Shown here: positions 9,848 through 19,157 of the stretch, one piece after another
Layout of the letters: every line of letters begins with the position of its first letter
Numbering within the stretch: the stretch's first letter is position 1
NCBI RefSeq assembly: GCF_000427625.1
Contig: NZ_KE386569.1
Span: 2,276,888 to 2,340,887 of the forward strand
Source: Methylobacter luteus IMV-B-3098
GTDB taxonomy: Bacteria; Pseudomonadota; Gammaproteobacteria; Methylococcales; Methylomonadaceae
Length of the DNA stretch: 64,000 nucleotides
Reading direction: 5' to 3'
Program-made: the position numbers and the translations under genes
Notes under the pieces: model-generated
What the model was told of the DNA's origin: nothing
Seen by the model: only the letters and a program-made list of their open reading frames with translations
Databases searched by the model: none

Positions 9848-11098
9848 ATGAACCTGCGCCTGGAGAAAGACTTGCCGGTTCTGCTGTTCGCGCTGGTCTG
9901 CGCTTCGACGGTGGCCGCCCTGCCGCAGATGGAGTCGAACTGGAACGGGGTGAAAGAGGTTTACGGCGAACAGGACTTCGGTTTGCGGATACTGCGCGAA
10001 GTCATGCTGCTGGTGCTGATCGTATACGGATTTCTTGAACCGCGCTTGCGGCAAGGTATTTTGACCGGCTCCGTGTTTGCATTCCTTAGCCTGATAGCCA
10101 CTTATGTGTTGTGTGAAGTCGCCTATGCGCTCTATCTGGACCTGCCTTTGGTGGTGCCGATGGCGGGATTGCGCGTTTTCGAATACATGCCCGTGGCATT
10201 GATCGGCTTCGCGGCCAGTCGCCTGGGCGCGGGTCAATATGTCCTTTATAAATTCGCGTATTATCTTCGTTATTACATTGCGCTCCAGACCGTACTGGCG
10301 ATCACCCAGGCCTTGTGGGCGCCGCCTATACTGGGCGTGTCGCTACTGGGCGGCGGACGGCCTTTCGGCACCTTCGTCAGCCCCAACCTGTTCGGCGCGG
10401 CCATGGCGACCTGCTCGCTGCTTTTCGCCGTGGTGCCGGGCATGCGCAAGTGGATGGGCGTGAGCATCTTTCTGGCCTTGCTGAGCGGTTCGCGCACCGC
10501 GCTGATCAGCTCACTGCTGGTGGTGTTCTTTCAGATTTATGCGGCGCTTCGTCCGCGCGACCGCTGGGCGCTGGTCATGCCGGCGCCGATTCTGGCCGTC
10601 GGCGCGCTGATACTGGCATCCAGCCCCCTGCTCAGCGGCCGCGATGACGCGGACCCCACCCAGGACGGCCGCCTGGATTTGTGGCAGCGGATATTTTCCA
10701 ATTATATCGACGGGCCTGCGGATGTGCTGTTCGGCTGGGGCCTGGGGCTCAGTTCCAATACGATCAACGTCCTCTACGGCGCCGAGCATTTTCCAGGGCA
10801 ATTCGACTCCGACAGTCTGTATTTATTCCTGTTGAACGGTTATGGCCTGATCGGCCTTTTGGCCTATGTCGGTTTTCTATGGATGACGACAAGGATGTCC
10901 GTCCACCCCAATAAGGGCCTGGTGATCATGTTTATTTTCGTTGCGGGACTGACCTTCAATATGTGGGAGTATTTTCCGCAAAACGCGATGCTCATGTTCC
11001 TGTGGGGATTGGTATTGGGAACCGGGCTTCAGTCCAGCCCGGCTCCCTTGAAGGACGGCCCGATAATTCCGGATTCCTACTATCGGCGCCCCTACTGA
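9848..11098 (+). CDS. O-antigen ligase / Wzy-like polymerase
   Basis: 416 residues with about ten hydrophobic segments, a pattern expected of the O-antigen ligase/polymerase (Wzy_C) superfamily. The segment GSRTALISSLLVVFFQIY and the large periplasmic loop after it (SGRDDADPTQDGRLDLWQRI...GWGLGLSSNT...) fit the conserved GRxxxW-style loop of this family. It starts 3 bp after the kinase stop and is followed by the flippase gene, so it is most likely the polymerase that links repeat units in the periplasm. Ligase and polymerase cannot be told apart by sequence alone. Confidence 0.8.
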   Translation: MNLRLEKDLPVLLFALVCASTVAALPQMESNWNGVKEVYGEQDFGLRILREVMLLVLIVYGFLEPRLRQGILTGSVFAFLSLIATYVLCEVAYALYLDLPLVVPMAGLRVFEYMPVALIGFAASRLGAGQYVLYKFAYYLRYYIALQTVLAITQALWAPPILGVSLLGGGRPFGTFVSPNLFGAAMATCSLLFAVVPGMRKWMGVSIFLALLSGSRTALISSLLVVFFQIYAALRPRDRWALVMPAPILAVGALILASSPLLSGRDDADPTQDGRLDLWQRIFSNYIDGPADVLFGWGLGLSSNTINVLYGAEHFPGQFDSDSLYLFLLNGYGLIGLLAYVGFLWMTTRMSVHPNKGLVIMFIFVAGLTFNMWEYFPQNAMLMFLWGLVLGTGLQSSPAPLKDGPIIPDSYYRRPY

Positions 11099-11122
11099 CA
11101 GCGAGCCTTTAAAGGACACACT

Positions 11123-12439
11123 ATGGGACTATTGAAAGAAAAACGATTATTCGGCGATGCGTTCTGGGCGCTGTTCGGGCAACTGGCGTCCGCCATCGCG
11201 TTGCTGGCCGGCACTCGCATCCTGACCGAACTGGTCACGCCGGAGACCTACGGGCAGGTCGCCTTGCTGAACGGCTTTGTGGCGCTGGGCGTGAGTCTTT
11301 TTTCCTATCCTTTCATCTGCGCCGGCATGCGGATATTGCCGGAGTGCCAGAACAAGCTGGAGCGCGCCGATTTGCATGGCGTCGTGGCCAGCCTGACGGC
11401 ACGGTCCACGACGCTGGCGATCATTGTTCTCGTGTCGAGCGGCGCCGTATACGGTTATCTTACCCATAATGACAGTTGGCTGTTTGCGCTTGCAGGCGTC
11501 CTGCTGGCGGTAACGGTGCGGCGGGAGCTGGGCATTCAACTGCTGATCGGTGAGCGCAGGCAACGGGGGGCGAGCCTGTGGCAGACCACCGACAGCATCC
11601 TGCGGCCGGTGCTCTCGATCTCGCTGGTCTGGTATCTGGGCCGTCAGGCTGAATGGATATTGCTGGGCTACATCCTGGCCAGCCTGATCTCCAATACGGT
11701 CTGGTCGCTGATCCAGCGCGTGAAAGCCGACGCCAACAAGGAGCGCCGGCCGGTCAGGTCGCGCAATTTCAGAAAGGATGTCTGGGCCTATGCCCTGCCC
11801 CTGATCCCGATGGAATTGATTTTCTGGCTCAACGGCCTGGGCGACCGCTATGTCATCGGCTACATGATGACGGCCGCCGATGTGGGTTTGTACGCGGCGA
11901 CTTACCTGATTATCAACGAGGCGTTCAACCGCAGCGCGATGGTTCTGCTGCGCACTTTTCAGCCGGCCTATTTTCAGAAATGTTCGCAGAACCGCATGAA
12001 GGAAGGCTTCAAGCTGTTGTGGCTATGGATTGGCTGCGTGATTGCCATGGGCATTATTGGCGTGTCGCTGTTGCTGTTTACCAAGGACTGGGTGGCGGCT
12101 TTGCTGCTGGCAAAATCGTATCATTCAGCGGTTGCGCTGATGCCCGCCATAGCGGTCGGATCTGCCTTGCATGCCCTGGGAACCGTAGTGGCCCAGCCGC
12201 TGCTAGCCAATAAAAAAACCCGGCTGTTTTTGCTTGGCCGCGTCTGCGGCGCTGTGGCGGCGGTCATCAGCATTCCGCTGATGGTGAAATACTACGGCCT
12301 GATGGGGGCGGCCATGGCCAACCCTATCTATTACGGTGTCGAGACATTGGTTCTGGCGCTCTTGGCCAAGCCATGGCGGATCATCAGCTTGCAGCACAAT
12401 GACGAAATCGAGGCGGCAAGTTGCAATGCCGCAGCCTGA
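11123..12439 (+). CDS. Polysaccharide flippase (Wzx/MATE-like)
   Basis: 438 residues with roughly 12-14 membrane helices and few charged stretches. The N-terminus (KRLFGDAFWALFGQLASAIALLAGTRILTELVTPETYGQV) has the pattern of Polysacc_synt flippases: a first helix pair followed by a conserved PxxYGxV turn. A strong AAAGGA ribosome site precedes the ATG. The family moves lipid-linked repeat units across the inner membrane. It is the last gene of the first EPS block; a MITE separates it from the glycosyltransferase block. Confidence 0.9.
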   Translation: MGLLKEKRLFGDAFWALFGQLASAIALLAGTRILTELVTPETYGQVALLNGFVALGVSLFSYPFICAGMRILPECQNKLERADLHGVVASLTARSTTLAIIVLVSSGAVYGYLTHNDSWLFALAGVLLAVTVRRELGIQLLIGERRQRGASLWQTTDSILRPVLSISLVWYLGRQAEWILLGYILASLISNTVWSLIQRVKADANKERRPVRSRNFRKDVWAYALPLIPMELIFWLNGLGDRYVIGYMMTAADVGLYAATYLIINEAFNRSAMVLLRTFQPAYFQKCSQNRMKEGFKLLWLWIGCVIAMGIIGVSLLLFTKDWVAALLLAKSYHSAVALMPAIAVGSALHALGTVVAQPLLANKKTRLFLLGRVCGAVAAVISIPLMVKYYGLMGAAMANPIYYGVETLVLALLAKPWRIISLQHNDEIEAASCNAAA

Positions 12440-12486
12440 AGCTGCTCGTAATGCTCGGCTAATGTTCGAAATATAAAATTATTTAA

Positions 12487-12674
12487 CTGATGTTGCGCGG
12501 ACAATTTGCCCTACGTCAAAGCGCCTGTAGGGTCGAATTAATTCGACCCGGGACGCCCGCCGAGCTTTCCGGAAGGCGGCATGGCTCTGTTAAGTGCGAA
12601 TGAATTCGCACCTACGGAGAACCGCAATGTTCGCAGCAAACGGGATTAAAAAAGCTGCCCGTGCGTAACATCAG
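12487..12674. mobile_element. MITE copy A (CTGATGTT... termini, internal REPs)
   Basis: The ends are CTGATGTTGCGC on the left and GCGTAACATCAG on the right, a near-perfect terminal inverted repeat. Inside are a GGGTCGAATT/AATTCGACCC palindrome after GTAG and a GTGCGAAT/ATTCGCAC palindrome followed by CTAC. The outer arms (ACAATTTGCCC...GTCAAAGCGCC on the left, AAAAGCTGCCCGTGCG on the right) match the arms of copies B and C. No clear target duplication is seen at this copy. It has no coding capacity and fills the gap between the flippase and methyltransferase genes. Confidence 0.7.
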
Positions 12675-12719
12675 TCAACCCTGTTTTTTGTTAACAGCCC
12701 TATCAAAAGAAAAAATACT

Positions 12720-13664
12720 ATGGCATATGCACCAGCAGTTTCAGAAATATATGGCGACGTTCTGCACGAATGTGTGGCTTGCGGCAGCATAAAAATAAGC
12801 TATTGGCGGACGAAAAATTTTCAGTATACGGACGGCGCGGACAACAAGGAATTCCATATCTATCGTTGCGTCAGTTGCGGCACAGGCTTTCTGAACCAGC
12901 CGCCGCACGCGCAATGGCTGCAGGCCATCTATCAATACTCGGGCCAGGCGCTGACCCAGCCGGTCACTATCGAGGACGTGCTGGACCGGGAGGCCGAGTT
13001 TCCCAACTGCACGGTGGATGCCGAACGCATGGCCCGGCAGGCGGACCAGTTCAATTATTCGGATAACCACCGGGCGCTGGACATTGGCTCAGGCTTCGGT
13101 TTCTACACGCGGGCGCTCAAAAAAGCGGGTTATCAAACGGTCAGCATCAATCCTGGCGAATACGAAAACGAGGTGTTCCGCAAGCTGAATGGCGATGAGC
13201 CGGTCCCTGTCATGTTCGAGGACTTTGAACCCTCCGAACCGTTCGGCGTGGTGCTGATGTCGCAGGTACTGGAACATCTGCTTGAGCCGAATCGTGCGAT
13301 ACGCAAGGTATCCGACCTGCTGACCACCGGCGGCGTTCTGGCCTGCGCCGTGCCTAATTACGATTCGTTTCTGGTCAAGCTGCTGGGGACGAAGGATAAC
13401 GCCTGTTTATGGGTGCCGGAGCATGTCAATTACTTTACCGAGAAAGGCCTGACAGCCCTGGTCGAGCAAAACGGCTTCCATGTGGTCAAGGTGGAGCAGA
13501 TAACCCGGGTGCCGTTCAACGCGCTATCGAAACGATTGGGCCTGCGAGGAAGGCCGGCTGTCGCCGCCGACGCGCTGGTCAGGCTGCTGCAGATCCCGTT
13601 TGCCGGCCTGATGAACTTCTTTGGACTGGGCATTTACATTAACCTCTATGCGGTCAAGAAATAA
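12720..13664 (+). CDS. Class I SAM-dependent methyltransferase with N-terminal zinc-ribbon-like motif
   Basis: 314 residues. The N-terminus has two Cys pairs (CVACGS at about 18 and CVSCGTGFL at about 50) like the putative zinc-binding domain found in front of sugar methyltransferases. The central Methyltransf_11/23 fold has the SAM-binding motif ALDIGSGFGFYTRAL and the later LMSQVLEHL motif. It lies between the flippase and the glycosyltransferases, so it probably methylates a sugar or its precursor in the EPS repeat unit. The substrate is unknown. Confidence 0.85.
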   Translation: MAYAPAVSEIYGDVLHECVACGSIKISYWRTKNFQYTDGADNKEFHIYRCVSCGTGFLNQPPHAQWLQAIYQYSGQALTQPVTIEDVLDREAEFPNCTVDAERMARQADQFNYSDNHRALDIGSGFGFYTRALKKAGYQTVSINPGEYENEVFRKLNGDEPVPVMFEDFEPSEPFGVVLMSQVLEHLLEPNRAIRKVSDLLTTGGVLACAVPNYDSFLVKLLGTKDNACLWVPEHVNYFTEKGLTALVEQNGFHVVKVEQITRVPFNALSKRLGLRGRPAVAADALVRLLQIPFAGLMNFFGLGIYINLYAVKK

Positions 13665-13707
13665 CAGACTTGCCGTGCGTTCAAACCAGAAATTTCAGAA
13701 AGAACCT

Positions 13708-14490
13708 ATGCTGACTGTCGCTATTTTGACTAAAAACGAGGAAGCCAACCTGCCCCGTTGCCTGGAGGCCATCCCTGACCGCTATCCCATCGTCATCGTG
13801 GATTCAGGCAGTACCGACAACACGCTGGCCATCGCCGAGAGTCGCGGTTGCAGAATTTACACCAATCCATGGCCCGGTTTTGCCGAGCAGCGCAACTTCG
13901 CCATCAATCAATGCGGGATAGATACGCCCTGGATCCTGTTTGTCGATGCCGACGAAATCTATCCCGAAAAATTCTATGACTGGTTTGAATCCGGGATGTC
14001 CGGCATCGACTCGATCGATGTGCTGATGGTGCCGTCGATCCTGTATCTGCGGGAAAAGCGCCTGAACCACGCGCCCGGCTATCCCATTTATCATCCAAGG
14101 CTGGTGCGCAGGGAGACCGTCCGATTCGTCCGCAACCATACCGGACATGGCGAAGCCGTTATCGATACGTGCCGGATCGGCTACTCCGATATTCCTTATG
14201 AACACTATTTTTATCACGGCGAAATCATTGAATGGATGCATAAACATGTCGGCAAGGCCGCACAAGAGGTGCGGCTTAAGCCGACAGCGGGCGCCGTAAT
14301 GACCACGCGCGGGCGACTAAGCGTCCTGTTGGGGCGATCCTGGCTCAGGGTTGTCGCCCGGTTTTTATACCACTTTGTGTTGCGAGGTGGTTTTCTGGAC
14401 GGTTTTGCAGGGCTGGAGTTTGCGCTCATGTTTACCTGGTATGAGGCAACCATCTATGTCCAGGCAAAGGCCGCCACTCAGTCAAGGTGA
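13708..14490 (+). CDS. Family 2 glycosyltransferase (WaaE/KdtX-like)
   Basis: 260 residues from the ATG at 13708. The GT-A fold begins LTVAILTKNEEANLPRCL, with VDSGSTDNT for nucleotide binding and FVDADEIYP as the metal-binding DxD. The C-terminal part (HTGHGEAV...EHYFYHGEIIEWMHKH) resembles beta-1,4-glucosyltransferases of the LgtF/WaaE group. An in-frame start further upstream at 13621 overlaps the methyltransferase gene and precedes the conserved first strand, so it was not chosen. It is expected to add one sugar to the lipid-linked EPS repeat unit. Confidence 0.88.
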   Translation: MLTVAILTKNEEANLPRCLEAIPDRYPIVIVDSGSTDNTLAIAESRGCRIYTNPWPGFAEQRNFAINQCGIDTPWILFVDADEIYPEKFYDWFESGMSGIDSIDVLMVPSILYLREKRLNHAPGYPIYHPRLVRRETVRFVRNHTGHGEAVIDTCRIGYSDIPYEHYFYHGEIIEWMHKHVGKAAQEVRLKPTAGAVMTTRGRLSVLLGRSWLRVVARFLYHFVLRGGFLDGFAGLEFALMFTWYEATIYVQAKAATQSR

Positions 14491-14495
14491 TAAAT

Positions 14496-15350
14496 ATGAA
14501 AGTTTCACTCGTTTTGGCAACGCTGGGAAGAGATACCGAACTGGTTGATTTTTTGGAGTCCCTACGGTACCAGACCTATGAAGACTTTGAGTTGATCATT
14601 ATCGATCAGAACAAGGACGGTAAAATTGATGCTATCGTCGAATCGTTCAAAAACAGCTTTGAGGTTAACCATGTCAAAGTGGATTTTGCGGGCAACGCCA
14701 GGGCACGGGATTACGGCATCGGCTTTGCCAAGGGCGGCATCATCGCCTTTCCTGATGATGATTGCGTATACGACAGGGATGTCCTGAAAAATGTCGTAGC
14801 GGAATTTGAGCAGCGTAAAGATCTCGCCATCCTGGTGGCGGGGTCATATGACTTTTCATCCGACCGCTTCAGCATTGGCGTCAACAGCCGGAAAGCCCAG
14901 TATTTTTCACGCTTCCGGATGATGGGCGTCGAATTCACGCAGTTTTTCAATATGAACCGGATCGATCGCAGGCAATTCCACATGGATCACGACTTCGGCA
15001 TCGGCTCAAAATATTCCGGCGGCGAGGGTTTTGAACTGCTGTACCGGTTGCTGCGCGCCGGCTGCACCGCTTTCTATAACCCGGACATTAAGGTTTATCA
15101 CGCCGACAAGGATCACTACAAGCTCGGAACCGGCAGGATGCTGATGTATTCCACCGGGGTCGGGGCTTACATCAGAAAATTCGCCAATCAGCAGGACGTG
15201 TTCATTCTGTATTACATCGTCCGCAAGATGTTCGTAGCTCCCGCCATCAAGATGCTGCTGGCGCTGGTTTTATTGAACCCGAAAAAGCTGACCTATTCTT
15301 TTTACAATCTCGTCGGCATCTGGCGCGGGTTCCTGGCGTATGGACGGTAA
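14496..15350 (+). CDS. Family 2 glycosyltransferase
   Basis: 284 residues starting at the ATG at 14496. It opens with MKVSLVLATLGRDTELVDFL, has IIIDQNKDG for the first nucleotide-binding strand and FPDDDCVYD as the DxD metal site. Toward the C-terminus GGEGFELLYRLLRAG fits the acceptor-binding ED motif of GT2 enzymes. It begins 5 bp after the previous glycosyltransferase. The base composition is slightly AT-richer than its neighbours. Donor and acceptor are unknown. Confidence 0.88.
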   Translation: MKVSLVLATLGRDTELVDFLESLRYQTYEDFELIIIDQNKDGKIDAIVESFKNSFEVNHVKVDFAGNARARDYGIGFAKGGIIAFPDDDCVYDRDVLKNVVAEFEQRKDLAILVAGSYDFSSDRFSIGVNSRKAQYFSRFRMMGVEFTQFFNMNRIDRRQFHMDHDFGIGSKYSGGEGFELLYRLLRAGCTAFYNPDIKVYHADKDHYKLGTGRMLMYSTGVGAYIRKFANQQDVFILYYIVRKMFVAPAIKMLLALVLLNPKKLTYSFYNLVGIWRGFLAYGR

Positions 15351-15422
15351 TGCGTTACACAAGACCAACATGGGTCACTCGATAATCATTATTTATTCAC
15401 AGACAGATTCAGGAAAAATATT

Positions 15423-16625
15423 ATGAATGCAGGTATCGTTACTACGCATGTACCGCCGGCCAAAGGTTACGGCGGGGTATCCGTCACAGCCAGTGTTTTG
15501 ACCAAGGCCTGGGCGGAACGAGGCCACAGGATGGCGCTGGTTTCATCCGACGAGTCCATCGACGGCCGGCTGCGCCCCGAGCAGGTGCAGCTTGGCGAAC
15601 AGGTGGAGATTGATCTCTATCATTGCTATGGCTTCAGACGATGGGGCTTCGGGCTTGGCGCCATTCCCGCCTTGTTTAAACTGTGCCAGCGGGCACCGGT
15701 GGTCTATATCCACGGCATCGCCACCTGGCCGTCCACGCTTGCGGCTGTTTTCTGTGTGCTGCTGCGCCGTCCGTTCATGGTCGCGGTGCATGGGGGACTG
15801 ATGCCTGAGCATGTCGATCTGATCCGGCGGCAAAAACCCCATAAATGGCTTTACTATAAATGGCTGACCTTTCCGACCCTGCGCCGGGCCATCGCCGTGC
15901 ATTGCACCAGCGACACCGAGGCCGAAGGCGTGCGCAACGTGCTCGGCGATGATGCCCGCATACTGCTGGTTCCCAACGGCATCGACAGCCGTGAAATTAA
16001 AGTGGCGCCACATCCGACCAGAGAAGGCATGAAACTCTGCTTTCTGGGCCACATTCAGCAGGAAAAAGGCATCAACGCCTTTATCAGGGCATGGCTGAAG
16101 GTTCGCCAGCCTACCGATCGGCTGGTGATCGCCGGCAGAAGCGTCGACGGCGACTATTTCGAAGAGTTCCAGGCGCTGGTCGAACAGGCGCAAGGGGCTA
16201 TCACTTACCGGGGCTATCTGCAGCGCGACGAGGTCATGGATTTGCTGGCGTCCAGTCATTTTCTGGTGCTGCCTTCGGGGCTGGAGGAAGCCGGCGGCAT
16301 GCGCGAGAACTTTGGCAATGTGGTGGCCGAAGCCCTGGCGGCAGGACGCCCGGTTTTAGTGGCTCGAGGACTGGCATGGGATAATGTCGAATCGTTTGGC
16401 GCCGGCTTCATTTTCGACAGAAATGAGGCTTCGGTATGCAAAGTGCTGCGTAAAGCGCAAGCGCTGAACAGGCCGGAGTGGCAGCAGATGTCGTCCAATG
16501 GCCGGCAGTATGTCGAGCAACAGCTCGATCCCGTCAAGCTTGGCGACCGGGTCTGGCAAGCGTTGACTAAATCGGGTCTTGGCAGTGCGCCGCAACAACT
16601 GGCGGAGGGTTCATCGTATGAGTAA
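15423..16625 (+). CDS. Family 4 glycosyltransferase
   Basis: 400 residues with a two-domain GT-B fold. The N-terminal part has the glycine-rich loop PAKGYGGVSVTASVL; the C-terminal part has LCFLGHIQQEKGINAFIRAW, LVIAGRSVDG and the E(x7)E-type signature region HFLVLPSGLEEAGGMRENFGN...VAEALAAGRPVL. GT4 enzymes are retaining transferases using nucleotide-activated sugars. The last eight bases overlap the next glycosyltransferase gene, indicating coupled translation within the EPS block. Confidence 0.9.
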   Translation: MNAGIVTTHVPPAKGYGGVSVTASVLTKAWAERGHRMALVSSDESIDGRLRPEQVQLGEQVEIDLYHCYGFRRWGFGLGAIPALFKLCQRAPVVYIHGIATWPSTLAAVFCVLLRRPFMVAVHGGLMPEHVDLIRRQKPHKWLYYKWLTFPTLRRAIAVHCTSDTEAEGVRNVLGDDARILLVPNGIDSREIKVAPHPTREGMKLCFLGHIQQEKGINAFIRAWLKVRQPTDRLVIAGRSVDGDYFEEFQALVEQAQGAITYRGYLQRDEVMDLLASSHFLVLPSGLEEAGGMRENFGNVVAEALAAGRPVLVARGLAWDNVESFGAGFIFDRNEASVCKVLRKAQALNRPEWQQMSSNGRQYVEQQLDPVKLGDRVWQALTKSGLGSAPQQLAEGSSYE

Positions 16626-17559
16626 GGTCGGCCTGATCGTCCCTACCTTGAATGCCGGCAGGCTTTGGCACTCCTGGCTTAAAGCCTTCGAGCAGCAGAC
16701 CCGGAAACCGGACTATCTGTTGGTGATCGATTCTTCGTCCAGCGACGACACCGCAGCCTTGGCACGTGCCTATGGCTTTACCGTGAAGGTTATTGCCAAG
16801 GCCGCGTTCAACCATGGCGGGACTCGCCAAAGCGGCGTGGATATGATGCGGGAGGCGGATATCATCGCGTTCCTGACTCAGGATGCCTTATTGGCCAATC
16901 CCGATGCCGTCGAGCAGTTGCTGGCTGCATTCGAGGATGAGCAAGTCGGTGCGGCCTACGGGCGCCAGCTTCCGCATCGGAACGCAGGCCCGATTGCTGC
17001 CCACGCCCGTCTTTTCAATTATCCGCCCGAGAGCCAGCTGCGCGGCCTGGAGGACCGAGAGCGCTTCGGCATCAAAACGGCCTTTATATCCAACTCCTTC
17101 GCCGCCTATCGGCGCAGCGCACTGATGCAGGCGGGCGGGTTCCCCGTCGACACCATCATGAATGAAGACACTTATGTGGCCGGAAGGATGTTGGCCGCTG
17201 GCTGGAAAATAGCCTACTGCGCCGATGCGCAGGTGTTCCATTCTCACGACTACCATTTTCTGGACGAATTCAAGCGCTACTTCGACATCGGCGTTTTCCA
17301 CACCCATACGCCATGGCTCCAACAGCTATTTGGCGGGGCATCCGGCGAAGGACGGCGCTACGTCATATCGGAGATGCGTTATCTCCTGAAAAAAGCACCC
17401 TGGCTGATTCCTTCCGCCATGCTGCGGACGGCGCTTAAATGGCTGGGCTTCAAGATGGGCGGCACCCTGCCCCGGTCTGTCAGTCGTTGTTTCAGTCTGC
17501 ATCGATCTTACTGGCTTACCGCCCTGCCAGGTTCTGCCGCAAAATATAAACAAATGTAA
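16618..17559 (+). CDS. Family 2 glycosyltransferase (rhamnosyltransferase-like)
   Basis: 313 residues from the ATG at 16618. Motifs are VGLIVPTLNAGRLWHSWL, VIDSSSSDDTAALA, NHGGTRQSGVDMM and FLTQDALLANPDAV, the last replacing the usual DxD with QDA as in rhamnosyltransferases of the RfbF/RfbN type. The start overlaps the preceding gene by eight bases. It is the last recognisable gene of the EPS block. The sugar assignment is inference. Confidence 0.87.
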   Translation: MSKVGLIVPTLNAGRLWHSWLKAFEQQTRKPDYLLVIDSSSSDDTAALARAYGFTVKVIAKAAFNHGGTRQSGVDMMREADIIAFLTQDALLANPDAVEQLLAAFEDEQVGAAYGRQLPHRNAGPIAAHARLFNYPPESQLRGLEDRERFGIKTAFISNSFAAYRRSALMQAGGFPVDTIMNEDTYVAGRMLAAGWKIAYCADAQVFHSHDYHFLDEFKRYFDIGVFHTHTPWLQQLFGGASGEGRRYVISEMRYLLKKAPWLIPSAMLRTALKWLGFKMGGTLPRSVSRCFSLHRSYWLTALPGSAAKYKQM

Positions 17560-17673
17560 AAACGCCTGCCTTAGAGAAAGTTATCCTGCTAAAGCCATAA
17601 ACTGCTTCTGGCAGGATCGCTCTCTTCAATTAGCTGACCCTTTCGGATCATAAAGCCTGGGCTTTCCGATAAG

Positions 17674-17907
17674 CTACAAGCAGTTTTCAAATTTGCCGCC
17701 TAATGCGGGACTCCTTCCCAAACCGAGAGAGTCGTAATCCTGGTGAATGATCACTATGCCTTCCTTGGTATCCATAATTAATAAGATCTGCCCCAAACTG
17801 GCGTGATAACATCGAGCGATAATCATTTCTGTATGTTCCACGCGTTCTGATTCCTCCAGGCATTCCAGATAAACTTGGTTAAACTGATCCAGGGTTAGTT
17901 TTTTCAT
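17674..17907 (-). CDS. Small hypothetical protein
   Basis: 77 residues, predicted cytosolic, with no membrane segment. It opens MKKLTLDQFNQVYLECLEE and contains a central strand-rich stretch (SLGQILLIMDTKEGIVIIHQ). No family is recognised. The ribosome site is weak. It faces the EPS block tail to tail and could be a real small gene because its codon use and composition look protein-like. Confidence 0.45.
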   Translation of the reverse strand: MKKLTLDQFNQVYLECLEESERVEHTEMIIARCYHASLGQILLIMDTKEGIVIIHQDYDSLGLGRSPALGGKFENCL

Positions 17908-18004
17908 TTCGAAAGGTCAAATTATTGAATTGAAAAATAAGCTTTATGGAAGCATAAAAGATGCCATTATCTGAATCAGTCAATCAGATCTTTTAAGCTT
18001 GTAA

Positions 18005-18194
18005 CTGATGTTACGCACGGGCAGCTTTTTATGCCGTTTGCCGCTCCCGGGCACTACAGTGGTGTAGGTGCGAATTCATTCGCACTCAACAAGCGCCATA
18101 TCGATTGCTGGAAAGCTTGAGCGAGCGTCTCGGGTCGAATGAATTCGACCCTACAAGCGCTTGACGCAGGGGCAAATTGTCTGCGTAACATCAG
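18005..18194. mobile_element. MITE copy B with 7-bp target duplication
   Basis: The element is bounded by CTGATGTTACGC and GCGTAACATCAG and flanked on both sides by CTTGTAA (17998-18004 and 18195-18201), a perfect 7-bp target duplication. Its arms are those of copies A and C but in the opposite orientation (ATGCCGTTTGCCGCTCCCGG on the left, GGGGCAAATTGTCTGCG on the right). The interior carries a GTAGGTGCGAATTCATTCGCAC palindrome and a GGGTCGAAT/ATTCGACCC palindrome ending in CTAC. Confidence 0.85.
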
Positions 18195-18333
18195 CTTGTA
18201 ATTGCGTCAGACTGCACAATGCTGGTGCGTGAGCGGCTTAAATGAACCCAAATTAAGGCAACTGTGAGCCTATTTATATTGTCCATTGAATATGGGCGAT
18301 AATAACCAACAAGCAATTTGGGGGTATTGTTTT

Positions 18334-18771
18334 ATGATGCAATCATTGAAGATACTGTCAATCCTGTGGTTGCTTACCGGTTGCGCTGCCGCGCTCCCGT
18401 CGCTTCCTGCCTTATCCGGGCTGGTCCCGGCACCTGCTGGAACTCAGATATTAACGGCCACTTCAGTCGATTTATCGAGGAAAAATTTCAAGATCATAAG
18501 AGCGAATGCGTCTGGCCGAAGTGTCGGGTTCAGCTTTCTGGGCCTTTTCAACTTCAAGTCTCCACGTTACGAAGAGGCAATAACCCAACTTTACCAGTCA
18601 GCCGGTGTTACCGAGGGAAAATCACAGGCGCTTGTCAATGTGATGCATGAACAGACATCGACTTATTTTATTCTATTCGCTCTGCCCAAGATTACTGTTC
18701 GAGCCGATGTTATCGAATTTACCGATAATGCGGAGCCGATAAGCGTCCCGGATACCCAAAATATGCGTTAG
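18334..18771 (+). CDS. Small lipoprotein of unknown function
   Basis: 145 residues from the double-Met start at 18334. The N-terminus is a lipoprotein signal: MMQSLKILSILWLLTGC with the lipidated Cys at residue 17. The mature part has VDLSRKNFKIIRANASG and SFLGLFNFKSPRYEEAI, a pattern seen in small secreted lipoproteins of uncharacterised families. An upstream in-frame ATG at 18286 is poorly placed for a signal peptide. It stands alone beside MITE copy B. Confidence 0.7.
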   Translation: MMQSLKILSILWLLTGCAAALPSLPALSGLVPAPAGTQILTATSVDLSRKNFKIIRANASGRSVGFSFLGLFNFKSPRYEEAITQLYQSAGVTEGKSQALVNVMHEQTSTYFILFALPKITVRADVIEFTDNAEPISVPDTQNMR

Positions 18772-19157
18772 GAAGCGCGCATCCAGAATGTCGAATGCTA
18801 CAGATAATGAAATGCCTGACCGGGCAGCCATGTTAACGGAAACGTTACCAATGGCTGCTCGAAGGCCCGGGGAGTCGCTATTTTTGCGAAAGCTTGTTTT
18901 GGGCATCCCAGCCCAAGCAAGCAGCAAAAATCACGCGACCGCTTATGCCTGCGGCGCCCCAGCCGTCCTGCGGCCTTCGCCTTAACCCAGCAAGGGGTTA
19001 AGGCATGAGTCCACAATGACTCGACGCGATGTCGGAAAGCTTTGCATTTTCCCTACGCAAAAAACGCTTCGGGAAAACGCCCAGCACTATCGCTTCTGGG
19101 GACTACTCGGCTTCCCGCCTCGCAGCGAGGGTTTATCCCGGCCTGTTCCGGCTCAAT
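18772..19157. other. Intergenic region, no gene supported
   Basis: No frame here looks protein-like. The only structure seen is a short TTAACCC...GGGTTAA hairpin near 18982. The stretch lies between convergent genes. Confidence 0.5.

Noticed and set aside
17584..17620. Terminator after the EPS block
   Set aside because: The ATCCTGC/GCAGGAT stem has a loop of over 20 nt and no T-run, so it is not convincing.
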